From: Actinomadura luzonensis
GTDB lineage: Bacteria; Actinomycetota; Actinomycetes; Streptosporangiales; Streptosporangiaceae
Assembly: GCF_022664455.2 (NCBI RefSeq)
Contig: NZ_JAKRKC020000002.1
Location: 2,852,001-2,916,000 of the forward strand
DNA: 64,000 nt
Direction of reading: 5' to 3'
Shown: positions 15,149 through 23,506 of the stretch, piece after piece
Layout of the letters: each line of letters opens with the position of its first letter
Numbering within the stretch: the stretch's first letter is position 1
Translations under genes and position numbers: made by a program
The notes under the pieces: model-generated
What the model was told of the DNA's origin: nothing
The model's input: the letters and a program-made list of their open reading frames with translations, nothing else
Databases searched by the model: none

Positions 15149-16387
15149 TCAGACCGGGGTCCGGCTCAGGGCCAGCGTGGTGATGTCGTCGGACTGCTCG
15201 GCGGTGCCGACGAAGGCGCGCACGGCGCTGTCCACCGCCGACAGCAGCCCCGGCGCGTGCGGCGCCGCGCCGCCCAGCACCTGCTGCAGGCGCGGCGTGC
15301 CGTACAGGGCGTGGGCGGCGTTGCGGGCCTCGACCACGCCGTCCGTGTACGCGAACAGCGCGTCCCCCGGCCCCAGCCGCACGTGCCCCAGCGTGTACGT
15401 GCTGTCGGCCAGGATGCCCACCGCCGGCCCGGTCGGCGGCAGCAGGATCTGCCGCCCGTCCGCGCGCACCACGACGGGCGGGTTGTGCCCGCCGTTGATG
15501 TACACGAGATCCCCGGAGGCCGGGTCGAGCACGCCGAAGAACATCGTGGCGAAGTACGCCTGCTTGAGATGGTTGCGGGCCATGTAGCGGTTGGTCCCGA
15601 CGACGGCCTGGATGAGCGGCCCGGCCCCGAGCGACAGCAGGGGCAGCGAGGAGGCGCCGCCGCCCGGGGTGATGCCGAGCGCCAGGGCCGCGTCGTCGTC
15701 GCCGACGTCCTGGACCAGGCCGGTGTGCTCGGCCGTGTGCCGCAGCAGGGTCCTGATCAGCGCCATGAACAGCGCCGCCCCCACCCCCTTGTCGCACACG
15801 TCGGCCACGACCAGCGCCAGGCGCCGCCCGTTGACGATGGTGAACACGTCGTAGAAGTCGCCGGCCACCTGCCGGGCCGGGCGGAAGCTGGCCGCGATCT
15901 CCCAGCCGTCCAGGGCCGGCATCGACTCGGGCAGGAACCCGGCCTGGATCTCCCTGGCGATGCTGAGCTCCCGCTCGTACTCGCGCAGGCTGGCCAGCGC
16001 CGCCATCTCCTCCACGGCCGTGCTGAGCTGCCAGCGCTCCCAGCAGGAGTTGGCCCGGCTGCGCAGCAGGCCGGGCAGGAACGGCCGGGTCACGAAGTCG
16101 AAGCCGCCGCGCACGCACTCCTCCAGCGCGGCGAGGTCGTCGTCGGGGAAGGCGACGATGGTCGGCATCCGCCCGTCCACCAGGAAGCGCTGGCTCACCA
16201 GCGCCATCCGCTGCAGTCCGAGGGCGGCCGAGATGAGCAGCAGGTCGGGATGCGGGTGGCGCACCATCAGGTCGTCGGGCTCGACGCGCTGGACGTCGAA
16301 GCCCTCCTTGCGCAGCGCCCCGGCGAGTTCGAGCACCGCCGGGGAGGCGGGTTCAGCCGGTTCGGCGACCACCAGGGCCGTCGGCAT
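15149..16387 (-). CDS. SpoIIE/RsbU-type PP2C phosphatase with receiver-like N-domain (412 aa)
   Basis: The C-terminal ~250 residues are a PPM/SpoIIE serine phosphatase. The metal-binding Asp motifs are complete: VAGDFYDVF, ADVCDKGVGAALFM, AYTDGVVEARN and QSDDITTLAL. The first ~120 residues look like a receiver fold (LLLISA strand, PTIVAFPDDD, FDFVTRPF), but no phospho-acceptor Asp sits where one is expected and the usual Lys is Arg, so it may be a pseudo-receiver. ATG at 16387 is chosen because GGAGG lies 6 nt upstream, where an in-frame TTG is only part of that site. It likely dephosphorylates the STAS antagonists encoded upstream in the same unit, releasing a sigma factor. It overlaps the ATPase gene by 35 nt. 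Confidence 0.88.
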   Translation of the reverse strand: MPTALVVAEPAEPASPAVLELAGALRKEGFDVQRVEPDDLMVRHPHPDLLLISAALGLQRMALVSQRFLVDGRMPTIVAFPDDDLAALEECVRGGFDFVTRPFLPGLLRSRANSCWERWQLSTAVEEMAALASLREYERELSIAREIQAGFLPESMPALDGWEIAASFRPARQVAGDFYDVFTIVNGRRLALVVADVCDKGVGAALFMALIRTLLRHTAEHTGLVQDVGDDDAALALGITPGGGASSLPLLSLGAGPLIQAVVGTNRYMARNHLKQAYFATMFFGVLDPASGDLVYINGGHNPPVVVRADGRQILLPPTGPAVGILADSTYTLGHVRLGPGDALFAYTDGVVEARNAAHALYGTPRLQQVLGGAAPHAPGLLSAVDSAVRAFVGTAEQSDDITTLALSRTPV

Positions 16388-16814
16388 GCTTACCTCCAAG
16401 CACGTGCATGATCAGGATGTTGCGGTTGCGGCCGCCGGCGTACTCGTAGCGGAACTCGTCGACCTTGCCCATCGCCAGGAGCAGCCCGTAACCGCCTTCC
16501 TCGCGCTGTCCGGGCGGCGGCGCGAGCCGCGGCGCGGGGTCGTAGCAGGCGGGGTCGAACGGGGGCGCGTCGTCCTCGACGCTGACCCGCAGCCGGTCGT
16601 GCTCGATCTCGCCGGCCAGCTCCACCACGCCCGGCCGGCCCCGGTAGCCGTGCTGGACGATGTTCGTGGTGATCTCGTCCGTGGCCAGCCGCAGCCAGTA
16701 CGCCCGGCGGGGGGACAGCCCCGCCTCCTCTGCCAGCGCCTCCACGAAGTCGGCCACCACGCCCGGCAGGGACGGGTGCGGGACGTCGATCTTGAGCCGG
16801 CAGGCCAGCATCAT
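16353..16814 (-). CDS. RsbW-like anti-sigma factor ATPase/kinase (153 aa)
   Basis: A GHKL-fold serine kinase of the RsbW/SpoIIAB family: N-box-type ATDEITTNIVQHGY, EDDAPPFDP and the glycine-rich lid GGYGLLLAMGKVD. Such proteins bind a sigma factor and phosphorylate a STAS antagonist. ATG at 16814 overlaps the STAS stop (ATGA), and the 3' end overlaps the phosphatase start by 35 nt, an unusually long overlap that ties their translation together. With the STAS gene before it and the phosphatase after it, this forms a classic partner-switching trio. No sigma factor gene is adjacent, so its target is encoded elsewhere. Confidence 0.88.
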   Translation of the reverse strand: MMLACRLKIDVPHPSLPGVVADFVEALAEEAGLSPRRAYWLRLATDEITTNIVQHGYRGRPGVVELAGEIEHDRLRVSVEDDAPPFDPACYDPAPRLAPPPGQREEGGYGLLLAMGKVDEFRYEYAGGRNRNILIMHVLGGKHADGPGGRRTG

Positions 16815-17116
16815 TGCATCACGATGCTGCGGTCGAAACCGGTGAGCCGGATCGTCTCGGCCACCTCCGGGGTGGTGCCCACCAACGTGATCTCCGAGCC
16901 GCGCGGCAGCTTCTGGTGCGCGAACAACAGGCAGCGCACGCCGGCCGACGACATGTACGTCAGCTCGTCCAGCAGCAGGACCAGCTTGTCCACCTGACGG
17001 CCCACGGCCTGCGTCACCAGGTCGTTGAGCTGGGGCGCCGACCGGCCGTCGAGCTCGCCCGCCAGCCGGATCGTGGCGGTCTCGCCCTCCACGTCCATCT
17101 TCATCTTGCACGTCAT
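16811..17116 (-). CDS. STAS-domain anti-sigma factor antagonist (101 aa)
   Basis: A single STAS domain of the RsbV/SpoIIAA type. The regulatory serine lies in TYMSSAGVR (Ser56/57), preceded by LVLLLDEL. The phosphorylation state of this Ser normally controls binding to the RsbW-like kinase encoded next. ATG at 17116 follows GAGGAACAACGCC. It lies 20 nt after the GlgX gene and overlaps the kinase gene by 4 nt. A second, distinct STAS protein is encoded on the other side of GlgX. Confidence 0.9.
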   Translation of the reverse strand: MTCKMKMDVEGETATIRLAGELDGRSAPQLNDLVTQAVGRQVDKLVLLLDELTYMSSAGVRCLLFAHQKLPRGSEITLVGTTPEVAETIRLTGFDRSIVMQ

Positions 17117-17136
17117 GGCGTTGTTCCTCTCATCAA

Positions 17137-19152
17137 CTAGCGCGTGACCAGGATCACGACGCTCCTGGGGCCGGCGACGAGCTGCGCCTGGTTGGCCAGC
17201 GGGGGCTCCTCGCCCGGCTCGAAGGCGTCCACGGGCGGGGCCGCGCCGGTGTCGGCGAACAGGTGCCAGCGCTGCCCGCGCGGCGCCTCGGGGAGCTCCA
17301 GCGCGTGCGGCTCCCAGTGGGCGTTGGCGGCGACGTACACGCAGTCGCCGCCGCCGCCGTCGAACATCGCGGCCAGCACCCGGGAGTGCGCCGACCAGTC
17401 CGGCTGCCAGGCACGCACCCCGTGCCAGTGCACCGAGGCGGGCGAGCCGCCGCGCAGCACCGGGTGCGCGCGCCGGAAGGCGACGGCGCGCCGGGTGAAG
17501 CGGAACAGGTCCGCGTTCTCCTCCAGCAGCCCCCAGTCCAGCCAGGTCAGGGGGTTGTCGTGGCAGTAGGCGTTGTTGTTGCCGCGCTGGGTGCGGCCCA
17601 GCTCGTCGCCCGCCAGCAGCATGGGCACGCCCCGGCTGGCCAGCAGGAGCAGCAGGGCGTTGCGCTGCTGCCGGGCGCGGGTGGCGAGCACCGCCGGGTC
17701 GTCGGTGTCGCCCTCCGCGCCGCAGTTCCACGAGTGGTTGCCGTCGTCGCCGTCCCGGTTGCCCTCGCCGTTGGCCTCGTTGTGCTTGTGGTCGTAGGAG
17801 ACCAGGTCGCGCAGGGTGAAGCCGTCGTGCGAGGTGACGAAGTTGACGGTGGCGGCGGTGCCGCGGCGGCTGTACATGTCGGGCGAGCCGACCATGCGGG
17901 TGGCCAGCTCGCCGGTGACGCCGAGGTCGCCCTTGACGAAGCGGCGCACGGTGTCGCGGTAGCGGCCGTTCCACTCCGACCACCTGCTGTAGTGCGGGAA
18001 GCTGCCCACCTGGTAGAGGCCGGCCGCGTCCCACGCCTCCGCAATCAGCTTGCGGTCGCGCAGCACCGGGTCGTAGGCCAGCGACTCCAGCAGCGGCGGG
18101 TTGTGCAGCAGCTCGCCGCCGGGGCCGCGGCCGAGCACGGCCGCGAGGTCGAAGCGGAAGCCGTCCACGTGGCACTCGGCCGCCCAGTAGCGCAGGCAGT
18201 CGAGCACGAACCCGCGCACCACGGGATGGTTGCAGTTCAGCGTGTTGCCGGTGCCGCTGAAGTTGTAGTAGTAGCCCTCCGGCGTGAGCATGTAGTAGGT
18301 GGCGTTGTCCAGGCCCTTGAAGCTGATGGTGGGGCCGCGCTCGTCGCCCTCGGCCGTGTGGTTGAACACCACGTCGAGCAGCACCTCGATGCCCGCCCGG
18401 TGCATCTCCTTGACCAGGTGCTTGAACTCGTCGACCTGCATGTGGCTGCGGCCGGTCGCGGCGTAGGACGCCTTCGGCGCGAAGAACCCGATCGGGCTGT
18501 AGCCCCAGTAGTTCACCCCCGTGAACACGTTGTCGGTCTCGTCGAACTCGAACACGGGCATCAGCTCGACGCAGTTGACGCCCAGCTCCTTCAGGTACGG
18601 GATCTTCTCCACCAGCCCGGCGTACGTGCCGGGCGCCGCCACCCCGGACGACGGGTGCCGGGTGAAGCCGCGCACGTGCAGCTCGTAGATCACCAGGTCC
18701 TCGTGCGCCAGGCGCGGCGGCCGGTCGTCCTCCCAGTCGAAGTCGTCGAGCGCGACCCGCGAGCGGTTGCGGTAGGGGCCGTGGCCGGTCAGCATCCGCG
18801 CGTACGGGTCGCTGAGCACGACCGACGGGTCGAACCGGTGCCCCTCCCAGGGCAGGTTGGGCCCGTCCACGCGGTAGCCGTACTCCAGACCCTCGACGTC
18901 GAGGCCGAAGACGGTCATCGCGTGCACGCTGCCCACCCGGAACGACTCCGGGAAGGGCAGCTCGGCCATCGGCTCGGGCTCGCCCTCCCGGTACAGCACC
19001 AGCGTCACCGCGGTGGCGTGGTTGGAGTAGACGGAGAAGTTGACCCCGCCGGGCACCACCGTGGCGCCGAACGGCAGCGACCGCCCCGCCCGCACCGGGA
19101 ACCCGGAGATCCGCTGGGTGGGGTAGGCGTCGATCGGCTCCAGGATCGTCAT
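17137..19152 (-). CDS. glgX: Glycogen debranching enzyme GlgX / isoamylase (671 aa)
   Basis: A GH13 debranching enzyme that hydrolyses alpha-1,6 branches of glycogen. An N-terminal CBM48-like domain (GATVVPGGVNFSVYSNHA) precedes the catalytic barrel: DVVFNHTAEG, the nucleophile Asp in DGFRFDL, the acid Glu in IAEAWD and the TSHDGFTL motif. The length suits the family. ATG at 19152 overlaps the stop of the upstream STAS gene by 4 nt and a second STAS gene follows within 20 nt, so a glycogen enzyme is locked inside a sigma-regulatory operon. It may tie carbon-store mobilisation to stress signalling (inference). Confidence 0.93.
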   Translation of the reverse strand: MTILEPIDAYPTQRISGFPVRAGRSLPFGATVVPGGVNFSVYSNHATAVTLVLYREGEPEPMAELPFPESFRVGSVHAMTVFGLDVEGLEYGYRVDGPNLPWEGHRFDPSVVLSDPYARMLTGHGPYRNRSRVALDDFDWEDDRPPRLAHEDLVIYELHVRGFTRHPSSGVAAPGTYAGLVEKIPYLKELGVNCVELMPVFEFDETDNVFTGVNYWGYSPIGFFAPKASYAATGRSHMQVDEFKHLVKEMHRAGIEVLLDVVFNHTAEGDERGPTISFKGLDNATYYMLTPEGYYYNFSGTGNTLNCNHPVVRGFVLDCLRYWAAECHVDGFRFDLAAVLGRGPGGELLHNPPLLESLAYDPVLRDRKLIAEAWDAAGLYQVGSFPHYSRWSEWNGRYRDTVRRFVKGDLGVTGELATRMVGSPDMYSRRGTAATVNFVTSHDGFTLRDLVSYDHKHNEANGEGNRDGDDGNHSWNCGAEGDTDDPAVLATRARQQRNALLLLLASRGVPMLLAGDELGRTQRGNNNAYCHDNPLTWLDWGLLEENADLFRFTRRAVAFRRAHPVLRGGSPASVHWHGVRAWQPDWSAHSRVLAAMFDGGGGDCVYVAANAHWEPHALELPEAPRGQRWHLFADTGAAPPVDAFEPGEEPPLANQAQLVAGPRSVVILVTR

Positions 19153-19490
19153 ACGGTCAACGCCTCCACGCCCTCCTCGACCGACTCCACCACCGTGAAG
19201 AAGCCGAGGAAGCCCGTCGCGTCCATGATCGCCCGCACGTCGTCCGACAGCCCGGTCAGCGCCAGCCGCACCGCGCTGCGCTGCGCCTGCCGGTAGACCA
19301 GCAGCAGCACCCGCAGCCCGGCGCTGGACATGTACATGGTCCTGCTGAGGTCCAGCACCACCAGGCCGTCGTCCGGGAACAGAGCCTGCAGCTCCTGCTG
19401 GACGCGCGGCGCGGTCTCGCTGTCGAGCCGGCCGTCCATGCTGATGACGTTCACGCCGCCGTGCGACTCCTGTCGCAGCCGCATCCCCAT
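19149..19490 (-). CDS. STAS-domain anti-sigma factor antagonist (113 aa)
   Basis: A second single-domain STAS protein: VNVISMDGRLDSETAP, LVVLDLS and the phospho-site region TMYMSSAGLRVLL (Ser55/56). It differs in length and sequence from the 101-aa STAS protein downstream, so the two could switch different kinases or respond to different phosphatases. ATG at 19490 follows GTGAGGAC; an inner ATG at 19484 is possible. It overlaps GlgX by 4 nt and lies only 4 nt from the DJ-1/AGE fusion gene. Confidence 0.9.
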   Translation of the reverse strand: MGMRLRQESHGGVNVISMDGRLDSETAPRVQQELQALFPDDGLVVLDLSRTMYMSSAGLRVLLLVYRQAQRSAVRLALTGLSDDVRAIMDATGFLGFFTVVESVEEGVEALTV

Positions 19491-19494
19491 GTCC

Positions 19495-21900
19495 TCACTC
19501 CTCCACCGGCGCCAGATGGGCGCGCACCGTCACCGGCGACGCCGCGTCCGGCAGTTTCACGGTCATCGCCGCTGCGTCGAAGAGCTGGTACGGCGCCCCG
19601 TCCACCTCGACCCACTCCAGCCGCACCCGGCCGGGCGGCAGCGCGTCCGGCGCGACCCGCAGCACCCGGTCGGTGAACCCGTCCGGCCGCGGCCGGAACC
19701 ACAGCGTCAGGGGCCGCCGGTCGAGCAGCAGCCGCTGGTACACGGTCGCGAGGAAGCACAGCTCGGCCGCGTGGCACATGCTCATCGAGTGGCTGCCCTT
19801 GAACCGCTCGGTGCCCTGCAGGTACGGGTGCCCGCCGGCGAGCACGTTGAAGTACACGCCGCCCTCGTCGTGGTCCAGGAAGAACGTGCTGTAGAAGGCG
19901 GCCGACTCGCGCGCCCGGCGCAGGAACTCCGCGCCCCCTCCGTCACCCGCGCCGTTGCCGGCCAGGATCTGGTAGGCGAGGATCGCCTGCTCCTGCTGCC
20001 ACCACGCCTTGCGGTCGTGCCAGGTGAAGCGGTGCACGCTCTGCCCGGGGGCGAGCCTGCGCTCCACCACGTCGTACCAGCCGCCGCGCTGCGGGTCGCT
20101 GCCGAGCGCCGGCATCTTCTCGCCGATCTCGGCGGCCAGCGCGCGGTAGCGCTCCTTCGGGCGGATGGCGTTCATCCGCATGAGGTTCCAGGCGATCTTG
20201 AGGTTGTGGCCGACCACGGCCCGGTCCTGCTGCCAGTGCCAGGTGGTGTCCGGCGTCCAGTCGGCGTGGAAGCGCTCCTGCACGTACGGGCTGTCCTTGC
20301 GCGGCATGTGCCGGGCGATCAGGTCGAAGGTGTCCTCCAGCATGTCGGCGTGCCGCTCGTCGCCGGTGGCCAGGAACAGGTTGATGAGGTAGGCCGGGGC
20401 GTGGTCGCCGACGGAGTTCCAGTTCTTGCGCGAGCGGTTCGGGCCCAGCGACTCGTGGTGCGGGCTGAGCAGGATCGGGTCGATGTGGGAGAAGTAGCCG
20501 CCGAGCTCCGGGTCGTGGAAGAACTTGCGGAACAGCCGCAGCGTGCCGTCGATGTCGGCGGCCAGGGCCGGGTCGCCGGTGAGGCGGTAGAGCTGCGTCG
20601 GGCCGGCCAGGGCGTAGATCTGCTCGTACATCGGGATGGCGTCGTAGTCGTCGCCGAACTCCGAGGTGAACAGCTTGCGCTCGGTGCCGCCGCGCTGCTC
20701 GACGCCGTGGTACCAGTACACGACGTCCTCGTCGCGGTCCACGAAGCGCATGTGCTCGCGCAGGTACGCCGCGCCGCGCTCGGCCACCTCCAGGAAGTCC
20801 TCGTCGCCGGTCAGCATGTACGCCGACGACATGCCGTACACCAGCCGCGAGATCGTGTCGGTCTCCTGGATCTCCTGGCCCGCCTTCTCGCCGCCGAGCC
20901 GCAGCATCGTGCGGTAGCCGGCGTAGTCGATCGGCCCGTCGGCGAACTGCGCCCTGCGGTAGAAGCGGCCCAGCTCGCGGATCTGGCGGACCCACCAGTC
21001 GGGCTCCTCGAAGGCGTAGTGGCCGGGCTGGCGGCCGAGGAAGGTCAGCGCCTTGGCCTCGATCGTGTACGCGCCGTCCTCGAAGTAGAAGATGCCGTTG
21101 ACGAACACGTACATGCCGGGCGCGAGCAGCTGCTCCAGGTGCGCCGAGGCGTCCAGGTACGGCTCGCCCAGGTTGCGCACGAACTCGGCGGAGGTGGTGC
21201 CGGTCAGGCGCACCCGCAGGGGGCGGCCGTCGTTGGTGCGCAGCCGGATCTCGCCGTGCTCGAAGCCGGTCACGTACCCGGCGACGAGGTCGGAGAAGGT
21301 GTAGTCGGGCCGGTAGGACGTGCCGTCGGCGGCGCCGGCCGCCACCAGGTCGATGATCATGCGGGCGAACTCCGCGCAGTGGTCGGCGCTGCGGCCGGTC
21401 ACCAGGTCGCGGTCCACCACGACGTCCTGGTCGGTGTAGACCGCGCCCATGTTGCGCGCGTCGGCGACCAGGTTGTTGTGGCAGGTCACGCGGCGGCCGG
21501 CGACGCTCTCGGGGATCGGCGCGGCCAGCCACAGGCCGTGGCAGATGATCCCCTTCACGATCCTGCGGTCCTCGAAGGCCGCCCGCAACAGCCGCACGGC
21601 GGGGGAGAGGCCGCCGGGCTCCTCGCTGTAGCGCAACCGGTCCGACACCATCCCGGACGGCACGATCAGCACGTCGATCTCGCTCAGGTCGGCGCTCTCC
21701 AGGTCGTCGCCCACGGTGAACGGCAGCTTGTACTCGTGGCCGTGGAAGGTCAGCGAGTCCTGCCCCCAGAGCCGGGTCAGGAAGCGGACCCGCGCCCCCT
21801 CCTCGGCGAAACGCCGCTGGTAGTAGTGCAGCTCCTGCTCGACGTAGTCGCTCTCCATGAGGATCGCGACGGTCCGCCCGGCCAGTCGCTTCTCGGGCAC
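19495..21900 (-). CDS. DJ-1/PfpI-AGE fusion protein (801 aa)
   Basis: The N-terminal ~190 residues are a DJ-1/PfpI (class I glutamine amidotransferase-like) domain: VAILMESDYVEQEL, DVLIVPSG, and the nucleophile-elbow Cys in GIICHGLW. A beta-rich linker (about 200-290) follows, containing GMYVFVNGIFYFEDG. The C-terminal ~500 residues form an alpha/alpha barrel of the N-acylglucosamine 2-epimerase type, with repeated helices and Trp/His-rich loops such as DTTWHWQQDRAVVGHN and FTWHDRKAWWQQEQA. GTG at 21900 follows GAGAGG. The combination suggests a sugar isomerase or epimerase joined to a glyoxalase- or amidase-like domain. I know of no characterised enzyme with this layout. Confidence 0.8.
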   Translation of the reverse strand: MPEKRLAGRTVAILMESDYVEQELHYYQRRFAEEGARVRFLTRLWGQDSLTFHGHEYKLPFTVGDDLESADLSEIDVLIVPSGMVSDRLRYSEEPGGLSPAVRLLRAAFEDRRIVKGIICHGLWLAAPIPESVAGRRVTCHNNLVADARNMGAVYTDQDVVVDRDLVTGRSADHCAEFARMIIDLVAAGAADGTSYRPDYTFSDLVAGYVTGFEHGEIRLRTNDGRPLRVRLTGTTSAEFVRNLGEPYLDASAHLEQLLAPGMYVFVNGIFYFEDGAYTIEAKALTFLGRQPGHYAFEEPDWWVRQIRELGRFYRRAQFADGPIDYAGYRTMLRLGGEKAGQEIQETDTISRLVYGMSSAYMLTGDEDFLEVAERGAAYLREHMRFVDRDEDVVYWYHGVEQRGGTERKLFTSEFGDDYDAIPMYEQIYALAGPTQLYRLTGDPALAADIDGTLRLFRKFFHDPELGGYFSHIDPILLSPHHESLGPNRSRKNWNSVGDHAPAYLINLFLATGDERHADMLEDTFDLIARHMPRKDSPYVQERFHADWTPDTTWHWQQDRAVVGHNLKIAWNLMRMNAIRPKERYRALAAEIGEKMPALGSDPQRGGWYDVVERRLAPGQSVHRFTWHDRKAWWQQEQAILAYQILAGNGAGDGGGAEFLRRARESAAFYSTFFLDHDEGGVYFNVLAGGHPYLQGTERFKGSHSMSMCHAAELCFLATVYQRLLLDRRPLTLWFRPRPDGFTDRVLRVAPDALPPGRVRLEWVEVDGAPYQLFDAAAMTVKLPDAASPVTVRAHLAPVEE

Positions 21901-21910
21901 GATGCACCTC

Positions 21911-23506
21911 TCAGGTGGTAATCAGATGGACGAGGAACGGCCCGGGCGCCGCCAGCATCCGCTGGACCGCGGCCTCCACCTGGGCGGGCTTGCTCACCTT
22001 GACGCCGGGCACCCCCAGGCTCGCGGCGAGCCGCACGAAGTCGGTCGCGGGGTGGGACAGGTCGAAGCCCTCGGGATGGGGGTGCGCGGCGACGTCCCGC
22101 TCCCGCCAGTACTGCTCCAGGTTGTCGTCGAGGAGCTGGTAGCGGTGGTTGTCGCAGATCACGAACCGCGCGGCCACGCCGTGCCGGGCGGCCGTCCACA
22201 GGGCCTGGATCGTGTACATGCTGCCGCCGTCGCCGGTGAACGCGACGACCTCGGCCTCCGGGCGGGCCAGCTTGACGCCGATCGCGCCCGGGATGCCGAC
22301 GCCCAGCGAGCCGCCCCTGGTCTGGAAGAAGCCGCCGGGGCGGCGGGGCGGGAGCTGCCGCAGCAGGGCGGGGGAGGCGGTCAGCGCCTCGTCGAAGACC
22401 ACCAGGCCGGCGGGGGCGCGGGCGGCCAGCTCGGCGGCGAACAGGTCCATCATGGACGTGCCGTACGGCTCGGCCGGCGCGCGGGCGGGCAGCGGCCGGG
22501 CCGGGCCCAGCAGCGCGGCCAGCGCGGCCAGGGTCGGCTTGGGGTCGGCGACGAGCGCCACGTCCACCGGGTGGTTCTTGGCGATCTCGTAGTCGTCCAG
22601 GTCGACGTGCACGACCTTGGCGCCCTCGGCGAAGGGGCTGCTCAGCAGCGGGAAGACCTCGGGGAACAGGTACGTCCCGACGACGAGCGCCCCGTCGTGC
22701 CCGGCGAGCGCGGCGGCGCTGTGCTCGCCGAACATGTGGCCGAGGTCGCCCCGGTACAGCGGGTGGGTGGTGTCGATGGTCAGCTCCGAGGAGTTCACCG
22801 TCCAGACCGGGGCGCCCAGCGCCTCGGCGACCGCGGCCAGCTCCTCCTGCGCGCCCGACACCGAGACCCCGTCGCCGGCCAGCACCACCGGCCGCCGCGC
22901 GCCCCGCAGCGCCGCCGCGGCCCGCTCCAGCTCGGCAGGCACCGGCACGACGGCCCGGCTCGGGATCGTCGCGGGCACGGCCGGCTCGTCGGTCGGCTCG
23001 TCGAGCACGTCCATCGGCAGGGCCACGAACACCGGGCCGCGCGGGGGCGTCATGGCGGTCTTGACGGCCCGGCGCAGCACCCGCAGCACCGAGCCGGGAT
23101 GCGTCACCCGCATCGCCGCCTTGGTCACCGGGCGGGCCATCGCCACCAGGTCCACCGCCATCTGGCCGTCCAGCGCCTCGTACCGCACGCCGGCCTCGCC
23201 GGCGATCACCACGAGCGGCGAGTGGCCGCGCCTGGCCTGGTAGAGCATGCCGATCCCGTTGCCGAGGCCGACGCCGGAGTGGAGCTGGACCAGCGCCGGG
23301 CCGCCGGTGGCGCGGGCGTAGCCGTCGGCGATCCCGACCGCGACGGACTCCTGCAGGGCCAGCACGTAGCCGAAGCCCGGCGTCTCCTCCAGCACGTCCA
23401 GGAAGCCCTGCTCCACCGTGCCTGGGTTGCCGAACATCAGCGAGACGCCGTCGGCCGCGAACTGCTCGAAGATCGCCTTCTTGGCGGGGCGGGCGGTCAC
23501 GGTCAC
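21911..23506 (-). CDS. ThDP-dependent enzyme, benzoylformate decarboxylase/acetolactate synthase-like (531 aa)
   Basis: Three ThDP-enzyme domains are visible: an N-terminal PYR domain with FGNPGTVEQGFL and the catalytic Glu in LALQESVAVGIADGYAR, a central domain, and a C-terminal PP domain with the diphosphate motif FTGDGGSMY and the Asn of ICDNHRYQLL. The GNPG start resembles benzoylformate decarboxylase more than biosynthetic acetolactate synthase. It should decarboxylate or ligate a 2-oxoacid in the cytosol; the substrate is unknown. GTG at 23506 overlaps the DJ-1 gene stop (GTGA); an alternative GTG lies at 23500. Flanked by two DJ-1-type genes, it may be part of a reactive-aldehyde or 2-oxoacid handling route. 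Confidence 0.87.
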   Translation of the reverse strand: MTVTARPAKKAIFEQFAADGVSLMFGNPGTVEQGFLDVLEETPGFGYVLALQESVAVGIADGYARATGGPALVQLHSGVGLGNGIGMLYQARRGHSPLVVIAGEAGVRYEALDGQMAVDLVAMARPVTKAAMRVTHPGSVLRVLRRAVKTAMTPPRGPVFVALPMDVLDEPTDEPAVPATIPSRAVVPVPAELERAAAALRGARRPVVLAGDGVSVSGAQEELAAVAEALGAPVWTVNSSELTIDTTHPLYRGDLGHMFGEHSAAALAGHDGALVVGTYLFPEVFPLLSSPFAEGAKVVHVDLDDYEIAKNHPVDVALVADPKPTLAALAALLGPARPLPARAPAEPYGTSMMDLFAAELAARAPAGLVVFDEALTASPALLRQLPPRRPGGFFQTRGGSLGVGIPGAIGVKLARPEAEVVAFTGDGGSMYTIQALWTAARHGVAARFVICDNHRYQLLDDNLEQYWRERDVAAHPHPEGFDLSHPATDFVRLAASLGVPGVKVSKPAQVEAAVQRMLAAPGPFLVHLITT

